Positions 44,481 to 57,277 of a stretch of DNA of 64,000 nt are shown piece after piece. The position numbers and the translations under genes were made by a program. Within the stretch, counting starts at the first letter, position 1, and every line of letters starts with the position of its first letter. The notes beneath the pieces were generated by a model. It was not told where the DNA came from. It did no database searches and saw only the letters and a list, made by a program, of their open reading frames with translations. Source of the stretch: Dendrobium chrysotoxum (lineage: Eukaryota > Streptophyta > Magnoliopsida > Asparagales > Orchidaceae); assembly GCA_019925795.1 (NCBI GenBank), contig CM034304.1, forward strand, positions 25,374,228-25,438,227, given 5' to 3'.

Positions 44481-46330
44481 ATAACCATGATTTATCCATA
44501 AGTAAGGGCCTAGCAGCTTTTCATATAGTTCCTTACTTTCCAATCATTAATCACTCAATAAAAGAATATTTAATGTACTAATTACATAAAATGAGATTAT
44601 AATACTGTGATAAATTACTTTGTGTGATCCACATGGGTAAGCAATGCTTTGGATGAACCTCTTCTGATGACGGCCCTATTTCATTATTAACATTGGCTTC
44701 CCCTCTATTAGGTCTTCTTCTACAACTATTGCTTGCTTGATATAGCTTTTCTCCTATCTTTTAGAGGAAGAATGAAATAAGATTAGGAACATTTGTGTTT
44801 AGCTAAATGCATGTGGAAAGAAAGGCTACTATGAAAGATTATATAACTAGTGGATGATAGCAGCAGAATGTGAGAAGAAAGCCATTAAATGTGGAAATGG
44901 AGAAAAACAACAAAAATAGTGATTGATAATTCACTAGAAACTGGATTAAATAGAGTCACTATATGTGGGAAAATGGAGTAGAAAACATATGTTAATAATT
45001 ACAATACAAAAAAGAGTCCATTGATGATAATTAGGCAATACCCAATGATGATAATTATATATTACTCAACATTATACCACATATGTGACATATTTAGTTA
45101 TAATACACATCACAACATCTCCTTTCTACAGTCTTGCAAGTTATTTAAATTTGTGAAGAGAAAAAGTAATAATGATTTAATAAGTCACTAAAAAATGAAT
45201 TACGTAAGATCACTATCACTGGGGGAATATGGTGGAAGAAACCTATGCAAATAAATTCATGTTTCAAATGCTAATAATAATCTAATTAAGTGGTATACAA
45301 TGTTGATAACTAATGGTAACTCATTCATAAACTTCTCATTATTACATTCTTAGCAATAATATGCACCATTGCATCTCTTTGTAGGTTCTTGCAAACTATT
45401 TGCATTTGTGAAGAGCAAAAATAATAATGATTTAATAATTTAAAAGAAATTCTCTATAGATAGTCACTATTAGGGGAGCATGGTGCATTCTCATTTAACT
45501 TTACTTTTTATATGCAATAAAATTTACTTGTAGCTTGCTTTGTATCACAATGGAAATGAAATAAGACTTTTATGTTATTAACTAAACAAAATAATTGCGG
45601 GCATTGATGTTTTACCAAGTAATTCCAATGAGAATGTAAAAAAAATTACACAACACTTTAATAACTTTAGTAGAGAGAAATAATAATATTAACATCATAT
45701 AACATAATAGCAAGAACTTCACAGATATAATTGTATATTTCCCTTTTGACACTTTATTGATATGCCATAGCTACTCACTTTTTTGCATCCTTAATTAGTT
45801 TTTGCATTCGGATTGATTTTATATGATAGGATGTTTATCGTATATTGTATCAATGAAATTGCCTTTGTATCTCTTACTAGCCTTCCTAGTTAAAAATTTT
45901 CTTGCTCCTACCGTTTAGTTACGTGCTATCAATTCATCAAACCAACACTTTAATAGTTTTTCCTCGCCTGACTTACAGTCTAGAATTGGTATCCCATTAT
46001 AAAATAATACTTGTCCATTCTCATCATATTATTCTTATTTATGTGATTTTTTTAACAATCTTATGGTATCTTATTTAGATATTATAAAGAATAGCCAAAC
46101 AACATACTGTCTCGATGAAGTTCTTGTGGATTTACATATGGTGTCCTTCTCTATTTACATAGCAACTACATGTAACCTCGGTAGTAGCTCATTATGCTCC
46201 TATGTCGAATGATGCCTATAATAATGAGCTAATTAAATAGCTAGTTGCTTTAGATCTTTCAACTAATTTAGGTGATTATAAGAAAAAATAAGCTTTTAGA
46301 ATATAACCAATACATGTATGCATAGTATGG
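44481..46330. repeat. AT-rich repeat-derived DNA with about 250-bp degenerate tandem units
   Basis: Blocks containing AATAATGATTTAATAA, a CACTAnnnnTGGGGGAA-like word and TTGCAA(G/A)(T/C)TATTT recur near 44920, 45165 and 45420. It may be the 3' noncoding part or LTR of the gypsy remnant before it. 45490-46330 shows nothing I can name. Confidence 0.45.
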
Positions 46331-46333
46331 TTT

Positions 46334-46370
46334 CATATTCATATTATTTATTTATTTACCACTCTTTTGT
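46334..46370 (+). repeat. 37-bp direct repeat, left of copia fragment
   Basis: It runs from CATATTCATATTATTTATTT to CACTCTTTTGT. The same 37 bp with one mismatch is at 47410-47446. The two copies exactly bracket the copia fragment. Confidence 0.9.
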
Positions 46371-47409
46371 CACAAAAAATTACTTCTTTGGCTGCATGAG
46401 TAGCTTGGTTTACTTCTTCACTAACTAAAAGTGCATACATATCATCTAAACTAATTGGAGTCAACTTGGTGCGGATTGCAGTTTTGAACGCCTGATAGTT
46501 CGAAGGTAGGACGTTTAGGATATAAAGTATTACATCTTCAATATAAATTGTACCACCCTGCGGCTCCAATATTGTCGACCAAGCTTTTCAAAGTGGCAAG
46601 ATAAGATGTCATAGAGTTGTTTTGCATTGAGAGAGAGTGAAGCTCATTTTTCATTTGTATGACCCTGGACCGATTGGTGGAGAAGAATTGAAGTTCAAGA
46701 GTGGTCTAGATGAGAGAGTGGTGTCAAGATTCAGAATGTAGGGTAAGATAGGCGGGGAAATGGTGGAGGAGAAAGCAACGATAAGGTTTTGATCAATCAA
46801 TCACCAGAGGCTATATTGCGGATTGAGGATATTCTGATCGGAGACAGAGAGTGAGCTTTTGGGTGGGGTGGTTGTAGTGCCATCGAGATGACCAAGAAAC
46901 CCATTTGTCATAAATAGTTTCAAGATTTGGGATCACCATGTAGGGTAGTTGTCTAATTGAAGTTGGATATGAACAATATTTTTAATGTTTGAGATGAGAA
47001 ACTTCAAGGTAGAGGGCATAACGACTTCGGTTGAGCTTTCTAAAGTCATGACTTTAGGGAGGGAGTATAGAAGGAGGAATCTTTCACGACTTATTTAGAC
47101 GATGATGCCGTTATGCAAAAAGCGATTCTGATACCATGAAAAAGCAAAAAGACAATACAGAGAAAACAAAAAGTATGAGTAGTATCAAATGTACTATGTA
47201 CTTGATTAACAGTAACTACACATATATATAGCCTAGCTAAATGGTTTAGCATCCAGCAAAAAATCCCTTAAGCAGATAGCTTGAACGATGAGGATTAACT
47301 AGCTGAAAGTTGAGTGTGACGGTCTGAAGGCTGGAGTAGAGCAGAGAGCTTTAATCATGAGTATAAAATGTTAGTTGGAAATGTTGCAACTGTTAGAGGT
47401 GCTCTTTCA
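46371..47409 (-). mobile_element. Reverse-strand copia fragment: LTR, primer site, partial gag
   Basis: On the minus strand an LTR of about 273 bp (47409 to 47137; TGAAAG...TTTTTCA) is followed at once by the primer site TGGTATCAGAATCG (47136-47123). A degenerate UBN2-type gag follows, with the clearest frame at 46569-46371 (EDVILYILNVLPSNYQAFKT and PISLDDMYALLVSEEV). The fragment stops within gag. It is unrelated in sequence to the young copia at the window start. Confidence 0.8.
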
Positions 47410-47446
47410 CATATTCATATTGTTTATTTATTTACCACTCTTTTGT
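47410..47446 (+). repeat. 37-bp direct repeat, right of copia fragment
   Basis: Partner of 46334-46370. It abuts the LTR terminus (TG on the minus strand at 47409-47408) with no spacer. Confidence 0.9.
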
Positions 47447-48475
47447 GCCCTTTTCTACTTGCAAAAATTCTTATTTCCAATTGAAACACCTATATTATCA
47501 ACCTTTTGGAATTCATCTTTTAACAACAACATTAATTTGTGAGGATCTTTAATAGATATCATAATATTTGGAGGAAAAAATCTATACTTGCCATCATTAC
47601 TAGTCCAAAATTATCCCTTTTGGGAGTTCTCTCAACACAATGGATGCCAAGCTCAATCTTTCCTGAGGTACAAGGGGTTGGATGATCCCATACTATAGTT
47701 CTAATTATCACGATTCACTATTTACATAACACACTCAAAATTGATATATACTAAAGAAGTGTATACTCATAGTTATTATAACATATAATAATAGAAGCTT
47801 AACGTATAAAATTCACCTATAACTAATATAGTATGGTAAAAAAATCCTTATGCCCTCTGAAATTATGTATGCAAAGAATGTCAGGGTAGGGGGTTATATG
47901 TAATTTCTCTATATTTTGAAAAATATATATATAATATAAATTCAATATGATGTTTGGGATAACTATAATTGAATGATCAAAAAGCTAAACATTGTTACAT
48001 ATTTGACATAAAAGTCAGAAAACAATAAAATGGCATTGCATATTTGCATATCTATATCGGTGGTCAAAAAGAAAAGTACATCAAATATGATATTCATGTC
48101 ACATTAGGAAAAAATTATATTTTTAAAATTTATTTTAATATAATTAAAATTACAAAGATTCACAAATCATTTTTCTTATATTTAAAACTTTCTTATACCT
48201 CTTCTAAAATTCATCTAACTTTTTTAAATGTAATGGAAAATAATATTTAAATATAATATATTTATAATATATCAAAAAATCTAAATTATATAAATTTAAC
48301 TGTACTGAATGAAAGAAAAATGCAATAAGAAGAAATAAAAAATAAAAAAAATATATTAATGAAAAATACCTAAACAATTATATTTACTTATTAAAAAAAT
48401 AGGAGTTGGCCACCCAACCACCTGGTCGCCACCCACTAGAAGCCCACTTCCAACATGATCAGGGAAGGAGAGTTA
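47447..48475. other. Intergenic AT-rich DNA
   Basis: No gene recognised. A 68-codon frame at 48044-48247 is Lys/Ile/Tyr-rich and reflects base composition only. Confidence 0.5.
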
Positions 48476-48766
48476 GACTTCATTTATAACAATTTTCTTA
48501 CTACTTTGTAAAGCTATTGTAGAGAAAATAAAATTTTAAATCTGTTATAGAAAGCAGCTTTTTTAGTGCAATAATTTTTTTAAAATAATGAATAAGCAGT
48601 GACTAAGTAGAAGTTATGATTGCAGTCTGAAAAGCAAAACAATAAGAAACCTGTCTCAAATGAAGCATTTGTGACAGTTTTCTTACTGTTTTCTAAGAAA
48701 ATTTTTTTAGTACAAACTTTTTAAAAATAAGAAAAAATAGTGACAAAAATTATCATAAATAAAGCC
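48476..48766. mobile_element. Composite Tourist-like MITE
   Basis: It starts GACTTCATTTATAACAATTT after TTA (48473-48475) and ends CATAAATAAAGCC before TTA (48767-48769). An internal boundary AAATGAAGCATTTGTGACAG near 48662 separates a long and a short unit, as at 40700-40976. Confidence 0.7.
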
Positions 48767-50329
48767 TTAATTAATAGCCATCCAGTACTCACTAGGTAAA
48801 CTTTTCTAATTTACACACCTCATGACGATCTGTTAGTATGGAGCTTTAGCTACCAACCAAAAGGTCCCGAGTTCTAAGCTTGCATATATAATGTATATGT
48901 GAATTTATCTTAATTGACCTAAATGTTAAAAAAAAACTTTTCTATTTTTTTGTTTATTATATATTTTAATTAATTTTAATAATTCTCATGTCTCTTGATC
49001 TCATTTTTGTATGAGGTCAGTAGGACCAATCCAGACCTTAGGATCTTTTCAACCCTTAGGATCAATCTTGACCCTAGGATCAATCTGATCTTAGATCAAT
49101 CCAGACTTTAATATCAATCCATATTCAAATCAACCTTAATCCCATATTAATTTTAAACTCAATTCAATCAAACTCTAGGCTAATCTAAATCCTAGGATCC
49201 TCTTAAACTCCATCCCCTAAGATCTATTTAGGACCTATGATTCTTCTAGATCACAGATCTTAGGATTTCTAGACCTTAAGATCCTTCTAGTCTCTAAATC
49301 CTAGGACTTTCCCATACCCTAGGTTTCTTTTAGATTCCAAAACCTTTTGACCTTCCTAGGTCTTAGGATTCTAGAAGACCCAAGACTTTAGGGTTTCTTA
49401 GATTCTAGAACCCTTCCAGAATCTAGACCTTAGGATCTATCTAGATCCCTTGATCTTTCTAGACTCCATATCCTAGGACCTTCTTAGACCCAAGGATTCT
49501 TTTAGACACCAGATCATATGATCTTCTTAGGCCCTAGGACTAACTCTAGATTCTAGGATCAATTTAGATCTTGTATCAATCTAGATTCAAATCAATCTAA
49601 ACCCCAGACTTTAATCCAAACTTCTATCCAGACTTTAATCCATATTCTCAATTCAAACCTCAATCAAAATCTAGAATTCAATCCAGTTCAAAATCCAAAC
49701 TCTAGTTCAAACCTTAATTCTATCTTTGATCAAGCTTCAACCCTATCCTATCACTTATGATCTCCAAATTATCATAAATTATTTGGGTAATTCAAATCCA
49801 ATCATTTAAATCCAATGTCCAATTCAAATCCAAAAATCCAGACCCAAATCCAAGACTAAAGGCTTAGGTCCTGAAAGCCTTTTCCATTAAATCTTTGAAC
49901 ATTTCAAAACCCTATCAAATGACTTCTGATTCAGAGTCTGTCAGTTGCATATTGATGTGACATATCTCTAGAGGCAACCGTTCAAATTTGAGCTCATTTT
50001 GAGGTCTCTAACCCTAGAAATTGAATTAATTTCCAAAGGCTGTAAAACCTTCAAATATTTACAGTCTATGCCACTAGAGCTTACACGCTGTGGACTTTGA
50101 CCTTGGAGCTTTCTCCAAAGCCTCCAATCACTTCCAGACCCTTGATTATGATTCATTGAACAATAAACTGTATTTTTTAACTCACTTTGACCCCCAGTTG
50201 ACCAGGGATCAAAATGACTAAAATACCACTTAAGGGTATGAACAGTCACCTTGGATCAAATGAGCTCCAAATCAAATGCAACAACTTCCAGCAAATTTCA
50301 AATATCAAACCCAACCTGTTGGACCCAAA

Positions 50330-50700
50330 TCCAGACCCTGGGTCAACCTAGTTGACCAAGTCAACCTAGGTTGACCAAATAGGCCTTTAAGGGTCAAAAC
50401 AGGCATTTTGACCAAATTGACCTTTCCAGACCTTGGGATCACTTCGCATAGACTCAAAATATCAAACTAAATCTATTGAGCCCATTCTCAGCACCTGGGT
50501 CAACCTGGTTGACCAAGTCAACCTAGGTTGACCCAATGACCCATTAAGGGCCCAAATAGGTCTTTTGATCCAGATGATCGTTCTGATCTCTGAAACCACC
50601 TCCACCAGACTTAAAATATCAGATCAAACTTATCTAGTCCAAACCATGGCCCTAGGTCAACTTGGTTGACCAAGTCAACCCAAGTTGACCAATTCAAACC
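50330..50700 (+). repeat. Tandem units with nested GGTCAACC palindromes
   Basis: GGTCAACCTGGTTGACC-like and AGTCAACCTAGGTTGACC-like palindromes occur side by side near 50340, 50505 and 50655, a spacing of about 150-165 bp. Two corresponding units are in the inverted fragment near 41560 and 41715. Confidence 0.8.
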
Positions 50701-53700
50701 CTTAAGCTTCTCCATTTCGAATCAAGCTTTAATTGCATTCAAACCTCATTCAAACTTCATTCAAGTGTACCCTTGATGATTTGGGTTAGATTGGATACCC
50801 TGATCCAGTCAACAGTTGACCTGATCAACTGAGCTCAATTCCAGTGAAAGTTCACCCATTTGAGTCAAATCAATGACTCTCAGTGGATCAACTCATTCAA
50901 AATACATTAATCCCTTGATCCTACTTTTGATGAGTTTAAATGCATTTAAATCTAACTCAAGCTGGATCCTAGGGATTTAGACCAAGTCAACTCTTTAAAC
51001 TTGGTCAAACCTCCATAATTTAATCATTTTAATCCCTACTTCAAACTTAAGCTAATCAAGTCCTCCAATCTCTCAAGCCCAACTCAAAGTATGGATCAAA
51101 TATATTCAAGCCTATTTGAAGTCAAATCACCTTGAGTTTGACTTGATCAAATCTCTTTTCAAGTATTCAAACTCCAACCTTAAAACATCAAATTCCCTTT
51201 AGAGTTACCCAACCAGCTCCTAATCTTCTTCCCATGCCACCTCATCATCCATGTGGACTGATTAACTGGTCAACCTAGTCAACAAGTCTCCACATGGATT
51301 TAAGAGGCTTTAAGTGGTCAAATCATTCTCTTTAAACTAATCCAGCAGCTTGGTTGAGATCTAGAACCTTCCTATAGCTCATCTCAGCCCTTAGATGAAA
51401 CTCCAATGGTTTAGATCTATCCCACATGATTTTATGGGGACAAAAGGACCTTTACACTTAATGTCCTTGCCATGTGCTCCCCCATCTAACCATCTCTTAG
51501 ACAGATGGCATTAATCCAATATGCTTTCCTGTTGATCTCAGCCATTGATTCAATCTGGACAAGGTTGAATAAGGCAAAAACATCAAAAATGGGATCATTC
51601 TCACTTGAACCCTCTCTCTACCTCAGCCCTCTCAAGTCCTAATCTCAATTCGTTCGAGCTTACCAGACCTCCCTCCACTTATTTCCAGCCCAAATCGGCC
51701 GGTCAAATCTCGCCGGCGGCCAGATCCCAGCGAGCTTAAGCCAAAGTACTTCCAAGCTTTGAACAAATCGATCTAGGTGTTTCCAGCTGGGGAAGCCTTC
51801 TAGAAGATTAAACGTGGACAATCAATAAGATCAGAGCTCCCTTATACGGTTCAAACCGTCCTAAAACCAAGCTATAATCTCTAACCCTAGGTAGAATCAC
51901 TTAGAAAAAATTAGCTTCTTTGAAAGTGATTTCCAAACGCTCAAACTTGCTCTCCAATAATTCTGTTCATCTAGGCAATCTATGTTTAAAATTTCATAAA
52001 ATTTCATCCACTGGATTGAAGGAACGAAGTGATAAACATGTTTAGGGTTCAATTCGTGGCTGTTTTGAACTGCATGAAATATTAGCCGTTGATCTTCTAA
52101 TCAACGGTTGATATTCCATCTTCCAACAATCTGATCCCACATTTATCAACGGACGAATGTTAAGATCTCTATTCGGATCAATTTGGGCCGTTGATCCATT
52201 ATCACGGATGATCCGACGGAGGACGAGATCCGCTGACGCGGATTAGTAATAGTGCGTGGGGCCCGCTATCTTTCGAATCGGTTGGCACTGATTGGTGGCG
52301 GTGCCAACTAGTGCTAATGATTCGGCGCTGCCATCGTGTTTTGATCCTGTAAATCCCTGCGCGCCATGTGTGCAACTCGCCGCCAGAACTCTTTAAATTA
52401 ATTAAAAATTAGTTTTTAATTATTTTAAAACCTAGTTTTCTTCAAAAAATGAATAAAAAATAAATATTAATCCAAAAAATTCATGTAATATATCGAATTG
52501 CTTGGATTTTTGAGACCTTTAATTTAAAAATAAAATTACTTTAAAATATGCTCTGTATTTTAAGTGATTTCAAACATTGATTATTTGATTGATTTAATTA
52601 TAATTTAATTAAAATAAATCAAAATTTTTCAAAATTTTAAGAAAATTATTTTTAAGTATTTTAATCATCCAGAGAACTTTTCTAGAATTATTTGAGAAAA
52701 TTTTGATATTATTTTGGATTATTAAAAAAAATTAAATCTATATAAATACATAATTTTAAAATAAATTTATTTTTTAAAAGTTATTTGTATTTTTAGATTA
52801 TTTTGAATTTTTGATTTGACATGAAATTTTAATCAGAGATTGCACTTGATTGAATTGATTTAGTGGGGATTAGCTAGTGGATAATTAACTTCTTAATTAT
52901 CCATTCCTTAGCATTATTCTTAAAATTTTAAATTGTGCTTTTATTTGCCTGTGTAGGTGCACACACACACTTAGGGCTCTCTTAGTTCTAGGATGTGATT
53001 GTGTGTATGTTTATATGTGTTTGTTCAAGGGTTAGAGAAACTTTGATTCAAATTCACTTAACTTAATGACATCATTAAGTACAAAAATTAAGGATCTTGA
53101 TTAGAAAACTTAGAGAAATTATAGAAATTAGGAGACACACCATATTGTCTTGAAACTCAAATCATTTGTACTTAGCAACCCTCTCAGCCCTACGAAAATT
53201 TCCCACTGAATTTTGAAGTCATTAAGCCCTCTAAGTAATTTAATCAAAATCAAACCTTAATTAAGCTCTTAAAACTTCCAAAAAAATATAATAAATCAAA
53301 TTTAAACCTAAAAATTATAAATAATACCTCTAACTGACCAAAATTGAACCCTTAATCAATGAAAAATAAAATACCCGTGACTGGTCTTTAAAATCAAGAA
53401 TAATTTAATTTTAAGTAAAATTTAATATTTAATTAATTTAATTAATTAAAAATTCTAATAATTTTTCAAACACTTCATAATCACTCCTTAGATCATTCCT
53501 GATCTTTGGAGGTGATTTCAGGAAGTTTGCATGTCATTTGGATTCAAATCAATTAAAGGCCTTTAATTAAACAAATTTAAAAAATTCAAGAAATATTCAA
53601 AACTTCAAAAATTAATAACTAATTCAAATTAATTCCAAATTGAACAAAATCAAAGGCATTCAACTCATATTAAGGTCTAATATTTATCAAAAATATTAAA

Positions 53701-54044
53701 TTTCTAGAAATCAATCAAATTTGAAAAAGTCAACTTTTGGTCAAACCTAATTTAAATTCAAGTCAAAACTTCAAACTTTCATAATAAAATGTAAAAAAAT
53801 TCAAATATAGTGCACTTACATTCTAACTGATCGTATTAAGGTCTAATATTTTAATAAAATAATAAATTTTTAGAAATTATTTTTAATCAAAAAGTTAACT
53901 TTTGACCCCTTAATTAAATCATCAAAATAATCCAGAAAATTTCAAAATTTAATAATTGATTTCAAATCCAGGAAACATTAAATTAATATTTAAAACACTC
54001 AACTAACCTCTTAATACATAACAACCACTCCTAAAATGAAGTTT

Positions 54045-54306
54045 TAGGCTGGACTACTCCAGGCTACGGGGCTACGTGTCCTAAGGAGGCTTTGTTCCTC
54101 AAGCCTGGTGGCACAACACCACGAATGGATTCTAAGTAGTGTTAAAATTGAAATGAATTGATTCTTAATTAAAATATATTAATTAAATTTAAAATTATTA
54201 ATTTAAATATATTAATCTAATTTATAGGCTGGACTACTCCGGGCTGCGGGGCTACGTGTCCAAAGGAGGCTTTGTTCCTCGAGCCTAGTGGCACAACGCC
54301 ACGAAT
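54045..54306 (+). repeat. Duplicated GC-rich module, 180-bp period
   Basis: About 81 nt beginning TAGGCTGGACTACTCC and ending CCACGAAT occurs at 54045-54126 and 54225-54306, with six or seven differences. It stands out from flanks that are more than 75% AT. Each copy can form AGGCT...AGCCT and GTGG...CCAC stems. Confidence 0.8.
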
Positions 54307-56777
54307 CAGTTAATGGCAAACTTAAATAAATTAATCTTTAAAATTAGTAACCAATCAAATTTAATTAAAATTTAATTAACTTTCAAACCTTAACCAAAAT
54401 TAAATCACTTAACTATACCGGGTACCATTAGGTAACCAAGGCATACGAGGCTATTAAGTTAGCCCCAAGGAAGATGAAATAAACTTTACGGTCTCGGTGA
54501 GCAACAAAGGTGATATCTAAAAAATAATCAGAATCAATTTTAAAATCAGATTTAAATCATTAAGATTTAAACTTTATTTAAAATCTCCTTGAAACCTTTT
54601 CAACCAACCAGAACATCAAACAACTTTAATCAATTATCCTATTTAAGACATATAAATCCACACAGCCTATCTCACACACTTTAAATGGTTTGCTTAGACA
54701 ACCAACTCTAGTCTTAGGCTAGACTGATGTTTACTTTTCCGCTACTTGCGTGTGCCAGATTTTTTATGGTTTTTATTGTATGCTGGTTGTTAGAATTAAG
54801 TGATTGATTGATTATTTATTTAAATTTCTGTACTCTGTATTGTGATTGATTGTGCGTTAGATCTACCCTAGTTTAGGGATGATTTGTACTAATTCAATCT
54901 TATATAGGTGGCCATACTCGCACAGGACAGTTAAATTAAAGGGGGCAATTAATAAAGCTTTAAACTGACAATGTTTCGTGCAGGCGCTTCAGAACGATTA
55001 AGTCCCCCTTTAAAAATTAAAAGAGCATTGCCAAGTGAGACTGTATTTGAGTATTTTAATTTCAAATATTAACTGTTTGAAATTAATTATAACTGCTTCG
55101 GATGTTAAATATAATTGTTGATTATTAGGATAACCTTGCAGGTTGTTGAGTCTAAATTTTTCTTTTAAATTCAAATGTAATTTGATTTAAATTGAGTTGT
55201 AATATGTTAAGTGCTTTGAGATGGGATATGTATATCCAACTTGAATTCTAAAGAGGAGAAGACATCCCTAAGGGGAGATTCTTCCTCTATTTAGAAGATC
55301 AAGTTAAGATACTTTCAAAATATTCAAAGAGAAAAGATAACACCCCTATTCAAGGGGAGTTTCTTTTTAATTGGATATCTGGACCTGACGATCCAAGGAG
55401 TTTCAAGAAGATGAAGAAGTGAAGAACGAGAAGAATCCCAAATCTCAAAGTCACTTGAGTCTTAGGAATAGAATCTGAGTTTTAGTCAGTGGTGCCCTGC
55501 CACTTTATTTTTTCTGCAGACCCTGAGTTGTATAATTAAGTGGCACTTGTCACATGGACTTTCAATTTGAATTTTAAATTTAATTGATTTAATAATTTAA
55601 TTAATTATTCAATATTGATTGCGATATTAGGATTGCCTGCTTTTTGTAAATTTTTTGGCCATTACTGTATGTCATATTTGATTTAGCCTGGAACCCGATC
55701 AGAGGCTCGTAAGGGTACAATTAAAATATTTTTACTTAAATAAAATTAAATGATCCAAGCTCACATAGAAACTCTAACATTTTAAGAAGTAAGCCCGGGA
55801 CCGCTGGGAATTTTTCATAAGCATTTTTGTTGCACCTTCTTTCCACTGGCTAGGCACCTCCCCACGTGAGGGTTTTGGCAGACCACCTGGCCTATGAAGG
55901 TGCAATTCTGTCCAAGGGAATCTGTGCATCTCAAGGATAAAATTATTTTTAAGCCTAATTTTAAAACTTCTTCATCCTGATTTAAGCATTTAATCGAGTC
56001 AACTAGTATGCATTGCATTAGTAATAAATTAAAATTGAGTCTAATTCTTAATTACATTTCTAACTTAAGCATTTTACCCAACATATGTCAAGGGATCAAT
56101 TAGGAATCTACTCTAGATGTCGACCCTAACTCCTTAAACTAATCATAAATAACGTCCCTAACCACTCTTTTATAAAAGACTGGATACATGGTTTTGAAGC
56201 GTTTAGGTGGTTTAGCTGGGCTCCCCAATCCAGGCCGGGGTAAGTCCAGGATTGCATTGCATTAGTTAGGTTCCGAGTCACTGATTTTTAGTACCCACTT
56301 TAGACTTAGGATCTGAGGTAGATTTTTAATCTTAAGACCTCAACTTCCGGGAATCTAATTCCCATTTTCTAATAAAATTGATCACTTAAATATTAAATCT
56401 TTTCCATCAAATTCAAGCCCAACACTTAGGATAGGTTGGGGTGTTTCTGAAGTGATTCAGAATCTTAAGACACCTCCTACCATTCCTCCTTTGACTCTGG
56501 AAGAACTGTTCAACCTTGAACCAATCCCTGTTGAATTTTTAGTCCCTATCTCCTTTGACATCAAGCTTTGAAATCTAAATAAGATTCGTATCGCTATTTT
56601 AATCGAGAGTATTTGTAGGAAAATTTTTGGTTTCCCTATGATGTAATTAACTACGAGGGCTTGCGCTCGTAGGAGATTTAGAAATTCAGACCAGATTTTC
56701 AAAAATTAAAATTTTAAAACTTCAATTAACTTTCTTTGGGAAATTCAAAATTCAATGATCATTATCGTCATTTTCAA

Positions 56778-57277
56778 NNNNNNNNNNNNNNNNNNNNNNN
56801 NNNNNNNNNNNNNNNNNNNNNNNNNNNNNNNNNNNNNNNNNNNNNNNNNNNNNNNNNNNNNNNNNNNNNNNNNNNNNNNNNNNNNNNNNNNNNNNNNNNN
56901 NNNNNNNNNNNNNNNNNNNNNNNNNNNNNNNNNNNNNNNNNNNNNNNNNNNNNNNNNNNNNNNNNNNNNNNNNNNNNNNNNNNNNNNNNNNNNNNNNNNN
57001 NNNNNNNNNNNNNNNNNNNNNNNNNNNNNNNNNNNNNNNNNNNNNNNNNNNNNNNNNNNNNNNNNNNNNNNNNNNNNNNNNNNNNNNNNNNNNNNNNNNN
57101 NNNNNNNNNNNNNNNNNNNNNNNNNNNNNNNNNNNNNNNNNNNNNNNNNNNNNNNNNNNNNNNNNNNNNNNNNNNNNNNNNNNNNNNNNNNNNNNNNNNN
57201 NNNNNNNNNNNNNNNNNNNNNNNNNNNNNNNNNNNNNNNNNNNNNNNNNNNNNNNNNNNNNNNNNNNNNNNNNNNNN
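56778..57277. other. Assembly gap, 500 Ns
   Basis: An exact 500-N run marks a scaffold join of unknown true size. Open frames spanning it are artefacts. Confidence 0.99.

Larger units (their letters stand above)
48996..56777 (+). mobile_element. Large gypsy-type LTR and leader, cut by the assembly gap
   Basis: The proposed start is TGATCTCATTTTTGTATGAG, shared with the inverted fragment ending at 43285. A CTAGG-rich tract (49010-49740), GGTCAACC palindromic units (50330-50860), CT-rich and GC-richer sequence near 51600-52350, and very AT-rich DNA to 54000 follow. A duplicated GC-rich module and a long non-coding leader follow that. No primer site or gag could be assigned. Size and texture suggest a large Tat/Ogre-like element, but the class is inference and the downstream body is lost in the gap. 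Confidence 0.5.

Noticed and set aside
49968..50249. 93-codon reverse frame in the gypsy LTR
   Set aside because: It lies in LTR sequence that also exists as an inverted fragment without this frame kept open.
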